Of a stretch of 64,000 nt of DNA, positions 43,970 to 55,897 are shown one piece after another. Origin of the DNA: Stenogyne calaminthoides. Lineage: Eukaryota > Streptophyta > Magnoliopsida > Lamiales > Lamiaceae. The position numbers and the translations under genes are program-made. How positions within the stretch are numbered: the first letter of the stretch is position 1; each line of letters starts with the position of its first letter. The DNA lies in the NCBI GenBank assembly GCA_037126765.1, contig JBBCBC010000019.1:32138222-32202221 (forward strand), given 5' to 3'. The notes beneath the pieces were generated by a model, which saw only the letters and a program-made list of their open reading frames with translations, did not search any database and was not told where the DNA came from.

Positions 43970-44058
43970 ATGTAATTTTTGAACTTTGCATCCCCCTGTG
44001 TCGAGATCTGCCGAAAATCATCCATCGAATCCATTTTTGGCAAGTCAATTCTGAAGCA
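43970..44058 (+). repeat. Patch of satellite monomer inside the copia leader
   Basis: TGTAATTTTTGAACTTTGCA, then AAAATCATCCATCGAATCCA and TTTTTGGCAAGTCAATTC follow the order of the array monomer, broken once by about 18 foreign bases. In the related copia at 19403-23975 this place holds a ~350-bp GC-rich leader instead. Confidence 0.7.
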
Positions 44059-45479
44059 GTGGCGGCCGGATCCGTGGTTTTTTGGAAAATGAAGTATTTT
44101 TTGAGATGAGCAAGTGGGAGAAATTCGAGGCGTGTTTCTTCAAGATCAAGAAAGAAAAATCAAACCATGACAATTGGATAATTTGTACCCAATATGTTTA
44201 TTTTTTTCCCATTTTGCTTGATTTATTTGTCTTTATCTTATGCTTTATTTAAATTGTTTAAATGTGTTTGCATGAAGGTTGCCAAATGGAAAAATCTCAC
44301 CTACAAAATTACTAAGTATGTTTAATAATTAATTGACAATTTTATTAGGATAATAAAATTGAATTAATTTCAACCTCCATGATTTATTTATTTGTGAATT
44401 CTTTTGGAGAAATTCCCCCAACGGGACCAAAAGATAGGTTTCACATGAATGAATTCCAAAGCGGATGATTGTGGGTTATTACTTGGCGGCGAACGAGGCT
44501 CGATCAAATTAAATAATAATCTGTATTTAATCATGGTTATTACTTAGGTATAAAATTGATATAGGAGTCCTGTCGATTTTATATTGGTTGAACCAACTAT
44601 TAATCTGGATATTAAAGGTTTATACTTTGTTCTTGTTTGTAACCTACTTGAATGTGTTTAAATAATGACCCACCCAACGTGGCTTATTTAAAATTTTGAG
44701 ATGTTGGCTGATCATGTTCATATTTTTTGAGATCTTAAATATGATGAATGTGATCGAACGAACCTTGTGATATACTTGTCTTTATTGCATATAGTTGTTT
44801 ATTTCGGTTTAGCATGTTTACCTTTTAATCCATTTATTTATACTTAAAGTCAATACAATATGTATGGAAACTATATTGATTGGAAAATTATAATTGTCCT
44901 AAGCGCACAAAAGCCAAGTGGATTTTTGACACACAAAAATTAGATGAGCCAATGACGAAGTCAAAACATGCGGGACTCGTCGGATCACCTAATGAGAGAT
45001 GTCGTCATTTGAAAATGGTGGAGGAAAAAAACCCGTAAGGGATTCGTCCTCAAAATAGATGGCCCATCCGAACAAACTTGAGATTTTGAGTCTGATTATG
45101 ATCCGGAGACTCGGATGAATTTGGTACTTCATTCTCTGCTTGAAGGTTTTTTAGCATTTTGGCCTCCCAAGAAATGATGATAAGGCACCAAACTCAAGCT
45201 TTGGCGGCAAGTGTCCGTCTTCATCTTCTAGGCCGAGGGTAGGCAAGATAAAAAGAGGACCAAAGGCCATCAATAAAACTCAACTATTGCCAAGGGCAAT
45301 GGTAAGATGAGGAATGCTTGTTGTGTCAAGGAAAATCCAAAGAGGAAGTGCTTAAAGCTGCGGTGAGAGAGGACAATGGAGGTTTTGCTGTTTCAACCCC
45401 AAAAGGGGACGGAAAGAAAGGTAATTCTCACACACTAGTTGTTGAAACTTGTTTAGCCTTATACTTCTCATTCATGGGT
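44059..45479 (+). pseudogene. Copia gag region (degenerate)
   Basis: Collinear with the minus-strand remnant at 20100-21480 but without an open frame longer than about 50 codons. Only the position between leader and protease, and the shared sequence, mark it as gag. Confidence 0.5.
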
Positions 45480-46700
45480 GGTTGATACGAGATCCACTAA
45501 TCATGTTGGCTTCACGGGTTCTAAATGATCCGACAACGTAGTGGGAGTGAGATCCTCATCACATTTGGGCAGCGTTATTTAAAGTAGAAGACATTGCAAT
45601 GCTACGTAAGTGGCATATATTGCAATGCTACGGTAGTAACGATTATTGCAATACTACGCAAGTAGCAGACATTGCAATGCTACATGAGTAGTAGTTAAAG
45701 CAGTGGGAGAAGTGCACCTATCTTTTGAAGATAAAGTTTTTTTGAGATTATCTTTGTGTTCCCAGTTTTAGAAAGAATTCACTTTCGGTTTCTAAAAATC
45801 GATTAAAGGACACTAAGTTTCTTCTAATAAGAATGACATCATTTTTGAAATGATGAGTGTATTTATTTACGGGACATTGATGGAAAATCTCTATCTGGTG
45901 CACACCACTCACGAAATGTATCCTATAACACATCAATTTGTTTCCGAGAAAAGAAAAACGTTCATCGGCGTGAGCGAGACACTTCTTTGGCATCTAAGAT
46001 TGGGTCATATAAATCCAAAGAGGATCAAAGGTTGGTGAGAGGCGGTTCACTAGGGCCACCAAGTTGAACCGATTTCAACTTTGTGAATCATGTTTGGAGA
46101 GTAATGTGACCAAGATGGCATTTGGAGCCAAGGGAATGGGGCTAAAGAAGTGTTAGAGATCGTTCACATAGATGTATGTAGTCAATGTCAACTAAAGCAA
46201 GAGGAGGTTATGAGTAATTTTATTGATGATTACCATGATGCGGTTACATTTCCCTTATGAAGCATGAATCGAGACCTTTGAGAAATTCTAAGAATTTAAG
46301 GCTCAAAGCAGAGAATCATAGGGAAAAACGTATCAAGTCTCTACGATCGATCGTGGAGGCGAATACCTCAAATGATGAGTTTTTGAACTACTTATCGAAC
46401 AATTTAACCCCTCTACAAAGCGGGGTTTGCAGAAGAGAAGCAACATAATTCTTTTGGAAATGGTTAGATCAATGATGAGTTATACGGATCTTCCCGAGTC
46501 GATCGGGTCATACCTTGAAAACAACGACTTACATTCCGAACTTGGTGCTATCCATATCGGTTCCCAAAACTCCCAAAGAATTGTGGACGGGGCAAGCCTA
46601 GTATGAGAGACACATGAGAACTTTTGGGTGTCCGCCCACGTGTTGGACAAGGAAGCCATTAAGTTGAATCCTCGATCGAGAATTAAAATTTTTTTGTAGG
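45480..46700 (+). pseudogene. Copia protease and integrase region (degenerate)
   Basis: 45475-45500 reads SWVVDT, the start of the copia protease (VVDTGST). 45860-46036 keeps the pre-integrase domain: NLYLVHTTHE and then TLLWHLRLGHINPKRIKG, with the HLRLGH zinc-binding signature. The integrase core that should follow (46040-46700) shows only scattered words and many stops. Short repeats of TTGCAATGCTACG at 45590-45690 lie in the protease part. Confidence 0.68.
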
Positions 46701-47079
46701 ATACCCCAGGAACAAAAGGGTGTATGTTCTATAGTCCCGAAGATCAAAAGGTGGTCATCAACACCTTGTAGATTTTGGAAGAAAACTATATGAACAAAGA
46801 AAACCCGAAGTGAGATTACCTTAAATGAGCTTAGAGGGCAAACCTCAATGCCAATATCTTAGATGATATACCAAACGATACGTTTTTCAACCGAACCTCG
46901 TTATAGTGGGAGGGTTGTTAGGCATTCCGAGAGATTCATGGGAATAGGAGAGTCCTCGGACTTGATTCGATATCAGACCCATGGACATATATTGAGACAC
47001 TCCAAGATAAGGATCTGATTCTTGGCAAACAAACAATGAAAGCCAAAGTGGGTTTTATGTTTCATAATAGAATGTGGGA

Positions 47080-48539
47080 GCTAGTCGAACCACTTAATGG
47101 GGTCAAACCCATTGTATGAAAGTGGGTATATAAGAGGAAAAAGGATTTGGGCGTGAAGGTTGAAACCTTTAAAAAGCAAGACTAATGGCGAAAAGGTTAT
47201 ACTCGAGAAAGAAAGGGATGGATTATGAGGAAACTTTTTTAGCGTAGCCATCTTAAGTCCATCCGTATTCTCTTATCGATTATTGTTGCGCATTTCGACT
47301 TTGAAATCTGGCGAGATGGATGTCAAACTTTTCTTAACGAAAGTCTTGATGAAGAGATCTATATGCAACAACCCCAAGGTTTCATTGAAACGGGCCAAGA
47401 ACATCTTGTTTGTAAGCTCAAGAAGTCCATTTACGGACTCAAACAGGCATCCGAGCTTGGAACCAATGTTTTGATCATGTTATAAAGTCTTAAGGGTTTG
47501 ATCAAAACAAGTTTGAAAGTTGTGTGTATAAAAAGCGTGTCGGAATTGCATTGGTATTCTTAGTACTATCGTAGAAGACATTACGATCATCGGGAGCGAT
47601 GTGAAGGTGTTATCGGGGCGTAAGGGCTTGGTTTCAAAAAACAGGTTTGATATGAAAGACTTAGGGAAAGCCGGACACATCCTTGGGATTAAGATCACTT
47701 GAGATCGCAAGAAAAGGATGATCGGGTTATCGCAAGTTTCATACATAGACCTTTGTCTTGAAATCAAAGATGCAAGATTCAAGAAAGGATTCGTACCTTT
47801 CGGACTTGGAATCCATCTATCAAGAGAATGTTCCCTAAGGCTAAAAAGGAGATAGATGACATGAAAGGTATTCCTTGTGCTTTGGTTTGTCGGAAACCTT
47901 ATGTATGCATTGCTGTGTACGAGACCGGATATCTGCTTTGCCGTAGGCATGGTAGCAAGATATCAAAGTAACCCAGGGAAAGCGCATTGGACGACAGTTA
48001 AAAACATTCTGAAGTGTCTGAAAAGAACTCGGGATAGAATGTTGATTTATCAGTCAGATACTCCAATCCCCATCGGCAATTGCACGGACTCGGATTTCCA
48101 ATCAAATATAGATTCGAAATTATCCGCCCGATTAGTGTGTTTCCATTTGGGAAGTGTAGCCATCAAATGGACGAGTGTGAAGGTAAAATGCATCATCGAC
48201 TCAACCATGGGACTCGGGTAAGTAGCCTTGTGAAGCGATGAAAAAAAACCGATTGGGCTCTAGATCTTCTTAGTGGACTTGGATGGTGTTCTGAATTTGT
48301 CTAGCAATATATGCTAGGGGCAGTTGCAAATTCAAGAGAACCAAGAGTCCACGAGTCAAACAAACACATTAAAGGAAAGACATCTTATACGAGAAATCGT
48401 TAAGAGAGGAGATATAGATGTGGCAAAGATAGAATCTGAGGACAACCTAGCAGATCCATTCACAAAGCGTCTGCCTCTGAATACATTCGAGAGACATGTG
48501 AGTGGAATGGGTGTCAAGACAGTTGCCAATCTGCTTTGA
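47080..48539 (+). pseudogene. Copia reverse transcriptase and RNase H (degenerate)
   Basis: RT words in changing frames: KWVYKRKKDLGVKVETFK near 47125; NESLDEEIYMQQPQGFIETG then HLVCKLKKSIYGLKQAS (47330-47450); the YVDD site near 47565 is shifted (LVLY...EDITIIG); then DMKDLGKAGHILGIKI. RNase H: LMYALLCTRPDICFAVGMVA and VKNILKCLKRTRDRMLIY (47890-48050), ending KIESEDNLADPFTKRLPLNT (48430-48490). At least eight frame changes are needed to read it. Confidence 0.85.
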
Positions 48540-48651
48540 GTATAAGCGGGAGAAATTATTAGGTTCGTGTAGGTGACATTAGATGTCACGGACTACTCGA
48601 GGCGTGTTGTAAGTATACTTAAAAGCGGACTTTGAGTATAAGTGGGGAGAT

Positions 48652-50486
48652 TGTTGGGATTATCTTTGAAAAGTATGCTTTTTTTTTTGTATAATCAAAA
48701 CTGAATTTTCAGACTTATTTACTGAAATAAATTGTTTATCACTGATGCTTTAAATATGATTGAATGTTACATATATTTCTTTGCATATTTGTTCAATAAT
48801 TCGTAAGTGTTTGTAGTTAATTTAGTGATACCCGATCACGAGAAGATTAAATTAATAGTCCTTGTAACTATATAAATACGCCTATTTCACGACCTAGATG
48901 GAAATGAACAACCATCGCGAAAAGGTTGAGGTGTAAGACTCGGATTGGTTTGTCTTGACCAAGAGATTACACTAGTGCATGGTGATCTTGTTGAATAGGA
49001 CCTCTGAGGAGGATAAATTCTTGAACCCGAACAAGGAAGAATTAGACCTCGATGGTTCGTTGTTTCTTAACCTTCGTCCCTTAAATAGGATCACGTGGGA
49101 TTGGTAACTATTGCTTTGACTTATCATGGGTAGCGAATCGGAGAGATACAATACTTTTTATCTTGGGCAATATTATTGGTCACATGTGATTGCTAAGATT
49201 TATACGAAGAATCGTGTGCAAGTACGCTTGCTTGATTTGCCCCTCAGGAGGTTCATAAGCTTTATCATACCAAATCTTGCAAGTGGAATTAGTTTTAGGT
49301 ATGGATAATAATGTTGAACCGTTCTCGACCAGGACCAAAGATATTAATTAACGAAAAAAGCTATTTGGTGGCTTGAATTAATTAATGGGCTGAATAATCT
49401 TAAACACGGGGAAATAATGATGGGAGCCATATTTATTTGTAATATGGGTTAAGATGGATGGTGCAATATTAATTATGTAGTGGGATTAATTAATATTTAT
49501 GGGCTTGAATTATATTGTGGCTCAATATTAGATATTCAAGATCCATTAGAAGGTCAATCTTAATTCTCCTAAAAAGGCCCCCTGAGTAGCCCAACATATA
49601 GCCCAATAGCTGAAAAGGTGATTAAAATAAAATAAATATTGTTGCTTATATTTCCTCAAATTTTTGAAAATTATGGATAAAAGAGGGAGAAAAGATTTTC
49701 TTTGAATTTTGTTATGGAATGAAGATATGTATTCTTGGAATACAAGATTATCTCATTAAATTCAAGAAATCTCCCACTTGGTTATTCATAGTGATATTTC
49801 GAAATTTTTGAAAATAGAGGGCAAGAAAGATTTTCTTGAAAAGATATTATGGAAGATATGTATTTCTTGAAATACAAGAATATCTCATAAATTCAAGAAG
49901 ATCCAAATCTTGGATTCTTGCTGCTTTGTATTTTTAAAAAATAATGCCATATTATAGAGGTGGAATTTTGTGGAATATTTTAATTATGGGAAAAAAGAAT
50001 ATATGAGATATATTCAAGATTTCTTGGTGATCAAGAAAAGTATTTTCCCACATTGAAATATCACTTAAATTTCGACCACCCTCCCTCTTATAAATAGGGG
50101 ATGATTAGTTCATTCCCAAGTACAATTCCATGTGCTGGAAATATTAGCAAATCCACATAAGTGGTGCAACAAAGTTTATTTTTTCCTTGTGTTAATTGTT
50201 CGAGTATCCTTCCACGGATTCTTGAAGCGAAAGGGCTAAGGAAATACTTGGGAAGTCCTTTTGGTTAGTCCGTCCGACCAAAGCCACTTGCCATCCCGAG
50301 AGAATGCGTTCCGTAAACCCGTAGATTCGCATGCGTAGGTTTTACGTGGCTTTTTATATGCATGATATGTTGTTGCAATTATTATTTGAATTAATATAGG
50401 ATTAATTCATGCTAGTAATAATTAATGAATTAAATTTGTATTTAAATATTCACCCCGAATAGATCTGTGTAACTCATTCCCCAACA
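48652..50486 (+). repeat. Copia 3' LTR
   Basis: TGTTGGGATTATC to CCCCAACA, 1,835 bp. TATAAATA lies at 50089-50096. It keeps several short segments lost from the 5' LTR, for example the part after GAATGTTACATATATTTC. Confidence 0.9.
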
Positions 50487-51547
50487 GAAGCGACATCGAG
50501 AAATTAAAATGTTTCAGGTAGAGCACCCATTCCACGAATCCAGGCTTTGATACCCATTGATTGAACATGTCGGTGAAGGTGGTCCGTCACCAGGATCATT
50601 GTCGGATACCAAACGTGCACGTAACAAATATAAAACATAAACGTGTGTCTAAAACCAATGGGGCGTTTTTTGGTTCCCCATGATAACAACATTTTTTTGC
50701 TAGGGAACTTTGCATCCCCACAAAAAATCATCCATCGAATCGATTTTTCAAGTCAATTAAAGAATTCGGGTCGTGGAAAATGCACGAACGGGGCGAGGGT
50801 ACCCGTTCAGGGACGTGAAGGGGGTGTTTTTTGGTTCCCCATGATAACGGTATTATTTTGCTGTGGAACATTGCATCCCCACACAAAATCATCCATAGAA
50901 TCCATTTTTCAAGTCAAAACAAACATTCAGGTCGTGGAAAATGCACGAACGGGGCGAGAGTATCCAATCGAGGAACGCGAAGGGGGCATTTTTTTTGTTT
51001 TCCATGATAACGATATTATTTTGCTGTGGAGCTTTGCATCCCCACACAAAATCATCTACTGAATCCATTTTTCAAATCAATTCAAGCATCCAGGTTGTGG
51101 AAAATGCACGAACGTGGTGAGGGTATCCCGTCGGGGACACGATGGGGGCATTTTTTGGTTCCCCATGATAACGAACTTTGCATCCCCACACAAAATCATC
51201 CACTGAATCCATTTTTCAAGTCAATTCAAGTATCCGGGTCTTGGAAAATGCACTAACGGGGCGAGGGTACCCCATCAGGGATGCGAAGGGGGCGTTTTTT
51301 GGTTTCCCATGATAACGGTAATTTTTTGTTGGGGAACTTTGCATCTCCCCATAAAATCATCCACTGAATCCATTTTTCAAGTCAATTCAGGCATCCGAGT
51401 CCTGGAAAATGCACGAATGGGGCAAGGGTACCCCGTCAAGGATGCGAAGGGGGCATTTTTTGTCGGTATTATTTTACTGTGGAACTTTGCACCCCCACAC
51501 AAAATCATCTATTGAATCCACTTTTTAATTCAATTCAAGCTTCCGGG

Positions 51548-52120
51548 TGTTGTGACCTAGATTTTACGTCTAGGACAACGTGATATTATTGAATGGGATC
51601 AATTAAGTAACAAAGAACACATATGAAATATACACAAATTTGGTTACCCAGTTCGGCTTTAGAAGAAGACTACGTCTGGGGGCGCCCAAGCTAGGAGTAT
51701 TTTATTATATTTTCTGCCTAAGAATACTAAGATTTCATCCTTTTACAATGAGTGATACAAGTTGTATTTATAATCCATAAATTTTACCACTCCTGTCTTC
51801 TTGATCCAAGCATCTTGAGCTAGGGTTTTATCGGTTAATTCGGTGGTTTCACGCTGGATACATTATTAGCCGATATCCACGCTTTCAGTTATCCGTATCT
51901 TTGCTATAAATATCCGTCTGAGGTCGCCTCCGACTTGTGGTCTTCCCCAAGGTCAAATCCGACCTTCTTGTCCCTTCTAGGTCACTTTGCGACCTCCTTC
52001 AGCCTAAGTCGTTGTGCGACCTTCTTTATCTTTGAGGAAGTCGCTCCGCAGCCTCCCTATTCCTACCAAAGTTGCTCTACCCGATCTCCTCACTGAGTAG
52101 GATTATTCCATGGTACAACA
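51548..52120 (-). repeat. 3' LTR of the full-length Tat Gypsy
   Basis: Plus-strand TGTTGTGACC to GGTACAACA, 573 bp. The element side continues with a purine-rich CTTGAGGGGCAA on the minus strand, the likely polypurine tract. Confidence 0.92.
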
Positions 52121-53560
52121 ATTGCCCCTCAAGTTGAGGTCGTGTCTTTGCGTCGGGATCTGGCTTGATATGTTTGATCGACTTAGAGATTCGACCTTGG
52201 GAAAAGGCGCTGGTTGTCGTGGGAAAGTGGGCGTTTTACCGATTAAATGCGAGATTTGATGGATTTACCATGATGATATTGCAGGTGGATGAGGTTTATT
52301 CCAATCGGTGGCTTGGTTATCACTTCATTTCTTTGAGACGGGTTCGACTTATGTCTTAATTTCATTTTGGCCCCCGTTTACTTCTATAAAAAAGAGAGGG
52401 CTACCGCCCATTGCCATTTCTCCTTCCCTTGTTATCCGAGCGGTTGGAGCTACATAAACTCGGCGATGACCATTGCGGGTTTCATTGACTGGCGGATGAT
52501 CTTCGAAGTCGCTTATGTGATGTCACCAATCTTTCGTTTTGGCGGCTACAATGCGTCGTCGACTTTGCAGCTAGTGAGTGGGATTCGAACAAAAGTCCTG
52601 GTTGGCATCGAAAGTGGTGGTGGTTAAATGGGGGCACTTTTCAGGTTTTCGAGTACATTGCCCCAGGGTTCCCACGGACTATGAGTGCCAAGTCGAACAT
52701 GGTAAAACTTTATCTTCATATACGAGTCGTCTTGATCTAATTCTCGAGAGTGTTTGCGCCCTCGACCTAATGCAGGATTTTTCGTTCGGGTTCATTTTGA
52801 CGTCGAGGGCTCTTGTTTAGGTTAAAGGGCTGAACATCTTTGGAGTATATTTTTTTATTATCTCACATCTTTGGCGTGCAAATGTCTCTACCACCTTGAC
52901 CCTCATAGCGATTGGCCTCAAGGAAGAAATCGGTTTGGGCGGATAAACATTTTGATAATTGGATGTCCCTCCTCTCGAGCTCGCTCCATCCGGCCCCTAT
53001 GTGATAGGGCAAGTTACTCTTGAACTCGGAAAAGGATGAGGAAGGAAAATCGAGCCCCGTCTATTCCAATTTGGCTTTAAGAGTGTTTAATGATTTGTTC
53101 AATTTTTAATTGGCGTTTAGCTATAAATGGCGTTTGATATCCACCATATAAACTTAACGATTTTCCATTTCTTGAAGAATCGTTTCTTGAAAGGGTTTAA
53201 TTGTTGATTGTCTGCATTATGATTTCACTTTGGTAGATGGGGGACGACGGGAGGAAACAGGAGCTTAATGCCAATTTTTGCTTATGTGATGGCCTCACGT
53301 CGGGGCCATCCAGTTTTCACAAAGGCGAATGTTGGCGACCTCCTCCTTTTGTTGCGAAGTTATCGGACTAGCGATTTGTCCTCCCGACTGGCCCATGCGG
53401 AGATTGGAAGACATGGGTGTCGAAATGCTATTAACCCTCCCAGGTTATTGCAGGTCCCCGTCTGAGGTCGCCCATTTGGAACTCAAGTCCCGTGCAGAGG
53501 TCACGGAAAGGAATGTGGAGGGGTCGGTTGGTGGTTTGGCCGGGCCTTGAGTGGCGAAGC
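52121..53560 (+). pseudogene. Decayed extra ORF of the Tat Gypsy (Transposase_28-type)
   Basis: Counterpart of 24000-26420. Only pieces remain: PSGWSYINSAMTIAG (52425-52485) matches PNGWSYIISTMTVLG of the better copy; then VAYVMSPIFRFGGYNASS and LVSGIRTK; a short part with RLEDMGVEM near 53400 matches the C-terminal region. About 1.3 kb, including most of the N-terminus and the coiled coil, has been deleted. Confidence 0.7.
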
Positions 53561-55224
53561 TCCTGGCGGTTTACCTTTTTTGTTTATCATTTTGATGTCA
53601 GGGCCTTGGGCTTTTCATCAGTATGTGCCTTTGGGCCCCATTTCTATCAATATAAATGAAATTTCCTTTTCTTTTATTACAATGTGTTGACTTGATTTCC
53701 TTATGCGACTTGTTGTTTATTTGTCCATGTCGTCTTATCCATATTGCGACTTTATTTTTTGGACTTCATTTTTCTGGTCGTCTTATAAAGTCGGGGGAGG
53801 TCGCCCCTCGTGGGGTGTCGATCCTCCCCTCGGTATGTCGAAAGTCATACCTCGGGTGACTTATGTTTTCTTTACATAATCCCTTTGGGTTTTACACAGT
53901 AATTTTGAGATAAAGGAAAAGACATTATTATTGATAAATAACTAATAAATAATTGATTACAAGGATATAATTTTACTGATAATATTTCCTCAAGTGTGTT
54001 GCATTCCATGGGTATTGAGCCTTGGTGCTATCTGGTTGTTTGAGCTCGTACGCTCCATTAGGTAAGGTTTTTGAGATCTTGAATGGCCCTCCCAATTCGG
54101 GCTAAGGGTTCATTTTCGATTTGCCGAGTATCTTCTTGAGCACCAGGTCTCCTTCTCTGAAGCGTTGAAGTCGTACTTTGGAGTTATAGTACTTCTCTGA
54201 CCTTTGTTTGTACCTTGCGTTTCTTATGTTGGATTCTAGCCGCTTTTCCTTGAGCAGATCGAGGTTTCTGGTTAGGGCCTCATCGTTTTGGTCGAAGGTG
54301 ACCTAACTTGTGCGGAGACTGGGGAAATCGGTTTCTGCAGAACTTCTCTTGCCGGTCGAAACTGTTGAATTTTTTCTATAAACCCATAAAACATCAGGGA
54401 GCTCGCTAGCCCACTTCCCTTGTCTCCCTCAATCTTGTCTTTGAGAGTGTGTTTAATGATCTTGTTCACGGCCTCTCCGGCCGTTTATTTCTTGGATGAT
54501 ATGGGGTTGAGAAGAGCTTGGTGATTTTCCATTTCTTGAAGAATGCTTGACCTTGAGGCCGTCGAATTGTTTACCATTATCGATATGATTGCTTGTGGTG
54601 TTCTAATCTGATATGATATTCCACCATATAAACTTGATGACTTGGTTTTGATCTATTTCGATTGCCTGCCCGGCTTGACCCATTTTGTGAAGTAATCTAC
54701 CGCTACCAGTGTGATTTTGACCTGGTGTTGTTGGGAGTGGGCCAATGATGTATATCCCCACTTTGCAAATGGCGTGGTGAGGATACTTGTGAGTTCTTAG
54801 GTCTTATTTCTTGATGGAAGGGGCATAGATTTGACACATTGGCATAGGGCGAAGATGATGGCGTCAAATTTTAATGTGGGCCAAAAGTACCTTTGTCTTG
54901 TGGTCTTGTGGGCGTGATTCTCCCGGTGTGGTTTCCGCATACCCCTTCGTGTATTTCACGTAGAATCACTTGTCCTTACTCGGGTGTGACACACCAAAGT
55001 AGGGGGATGCTGAAACCACGCTTGTACAACTCATTTTGGATCATTGTGTATCTTGCTGCCCGCAATTGTAGCTGCTGAGCTTGGACCCTGTCTGTTGGCA
55101 GGAGACCTATTGTCAAATATTCGATGATGGGTGTCATCCTGTTCGGTGTTGGGGCTTCTAGGTTTGCGACCTTCGAGTTTGCGGTGGAGGGGTGGGTTAA
55201 TGTCATGATGGTGACATCTTTCAT
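53561..55224 (-). pseudogene. Tat Gypsy integrase (degenerate)
   Basis: Broken into pieces. 55224-54976 covers the RNase H-integrase linker (AARYTMIQNELYKRGFSIPL). The zinc-binding region reads around 54960-54840, and the core and C-terminal parts around 54700-54100 (NKIIKHTLKDKIEGDKG). Many stops and small deletions. The convergent non-coding part 53561-53960 matches 26421-26829. Confidence 0.72.
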
Positions 55225-55861
55225 CTCTGGCGATCCTTAGGAGGTCGCTAGTCGCGCTAATGCATCGGCTCGCGAGTTTTTTTTCCCTTGGGATCAGCTT
55301 GACATGGATTTGGTCGAATTTCTGACATAATATTTTCACCACCTCTTGGTAAGGTGCCATTCGGTCGTCTCTTGCCTCATATTCCCCTGAGACCTTGCAG
55401 GCTACGAGCTGGGAATCGGTGTGAACTTGCAATCTCTTGACACCCATCGTTGTTGACATTTCCAGGCCGCTGATGAGCACTTCATATTCGGCCTCATTAT
55501 TTGTTGCAGGGAAGTCGAAAGTGATGGCGTTTTGGAACGAGGTCCCTTCCGGGCTGGTCAAAACTATACCCGCCCCCGACTTGTGGGAGGTCACTAATCC
55601 GTCTACGAATAACTCCCAGGGTGGACCGTTCGAACACCCGGCTTCTGATGGGAAGGTGAGTTCCACGATGAAATCAGCTAAAGCCTGGGCTTTGATTGCA
55701 GGTCGGGGTGCGTAAGTTACCCCGTATTGTCCAACCTCGATTTCCCATTTGAGGTATTGCTCTGACGTATCCGGTCGATGAAAGATGTTCCTCAGGGGTG
55801 TGGAGGTAAGTACCTCGACTTGATGGTCGAAAAAGTATGGCCTTAGTTTCCTTACGCTCAT
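55031..55861 (-). CDS. Second RNase H domain of the Tat Gypsy
   Basis: 276 codons open. EQYLKWEIEVGQYGVTYAPR leads into ELFVDGLVTSHKSGAGIVLT, then NNEAEYEVLISGLE and HTDSQLVACKVSGEY, giving the three acidic catalytic positions. In the first motif Ser is replaced (DGLVTS). The frame ends inside the linker to integrase. Confidence 0.82.
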   Translation of the reverse strand: MSVRKLRPYFFDHQVEVLTSTPLRNIFHRPDTSEQYLKWEIEVGQYGVTYAPRPAIKAQALADFIVELTFPSEAGCSNGPPWELFVDGLVTSHKSGAGIVLTSPEGTSFQNAITFDFPATNNEAEYEVLISGLEMSTTMGVKRLQVHTDSQLVACKVSGEYEARDDRMAPYQEVVKILCQKFDQIHVKLIPREKKLASRCISATSDLLRIARDERCHHHDINPPLHRKLEGRKPRSPNTEQDDTHHRIFDNRSPANRQGPSSAATIAGSKIHNDPK

Positions 55862-55897
55862 GACTAGCGCATATGCCAGTTTTTCCAGGGCCAGATA

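Larger units (their letters stand above)
41930..50486 (+). mobile_element. Full-length but decayed Ty1/copia element, 8.6 kb
   Basis: Two LTRs (41930-43674, 48652-50486) enclose a primer site, gag, protease, integrase, RT and RNase H in copia order, plus a polypurine tract (GTGGGGAGAT just before 48652). It lies inside leader 5 of the satellite array. The leader resumes exactly at GACATCGAGAAATTAAAATG. Flanks GAACC/GAAGC may be a mutated 5-bp target duplication. The wording of RT and RNase H resembles the Tork/Angela side of copia. Confidence 0.88.

Noticed and set aside
44020..44075. Clustered restriction-site-like words (AGATCT, GCGGCCG, GGATCC) suggesting vector sequence
   Set aside because: GCGGCCGGATC occurs in the related copia leader at about 21520, so it is natural element sequence.
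51548..52120. Idea that the two Gypsy LTRs are mosaic from different families
   Set aside because: Aligned by eye, the differing block can be explained by a few short deletions in the left LTR. Flanking parts are nearly identical and the CCGGG duplication is intact.
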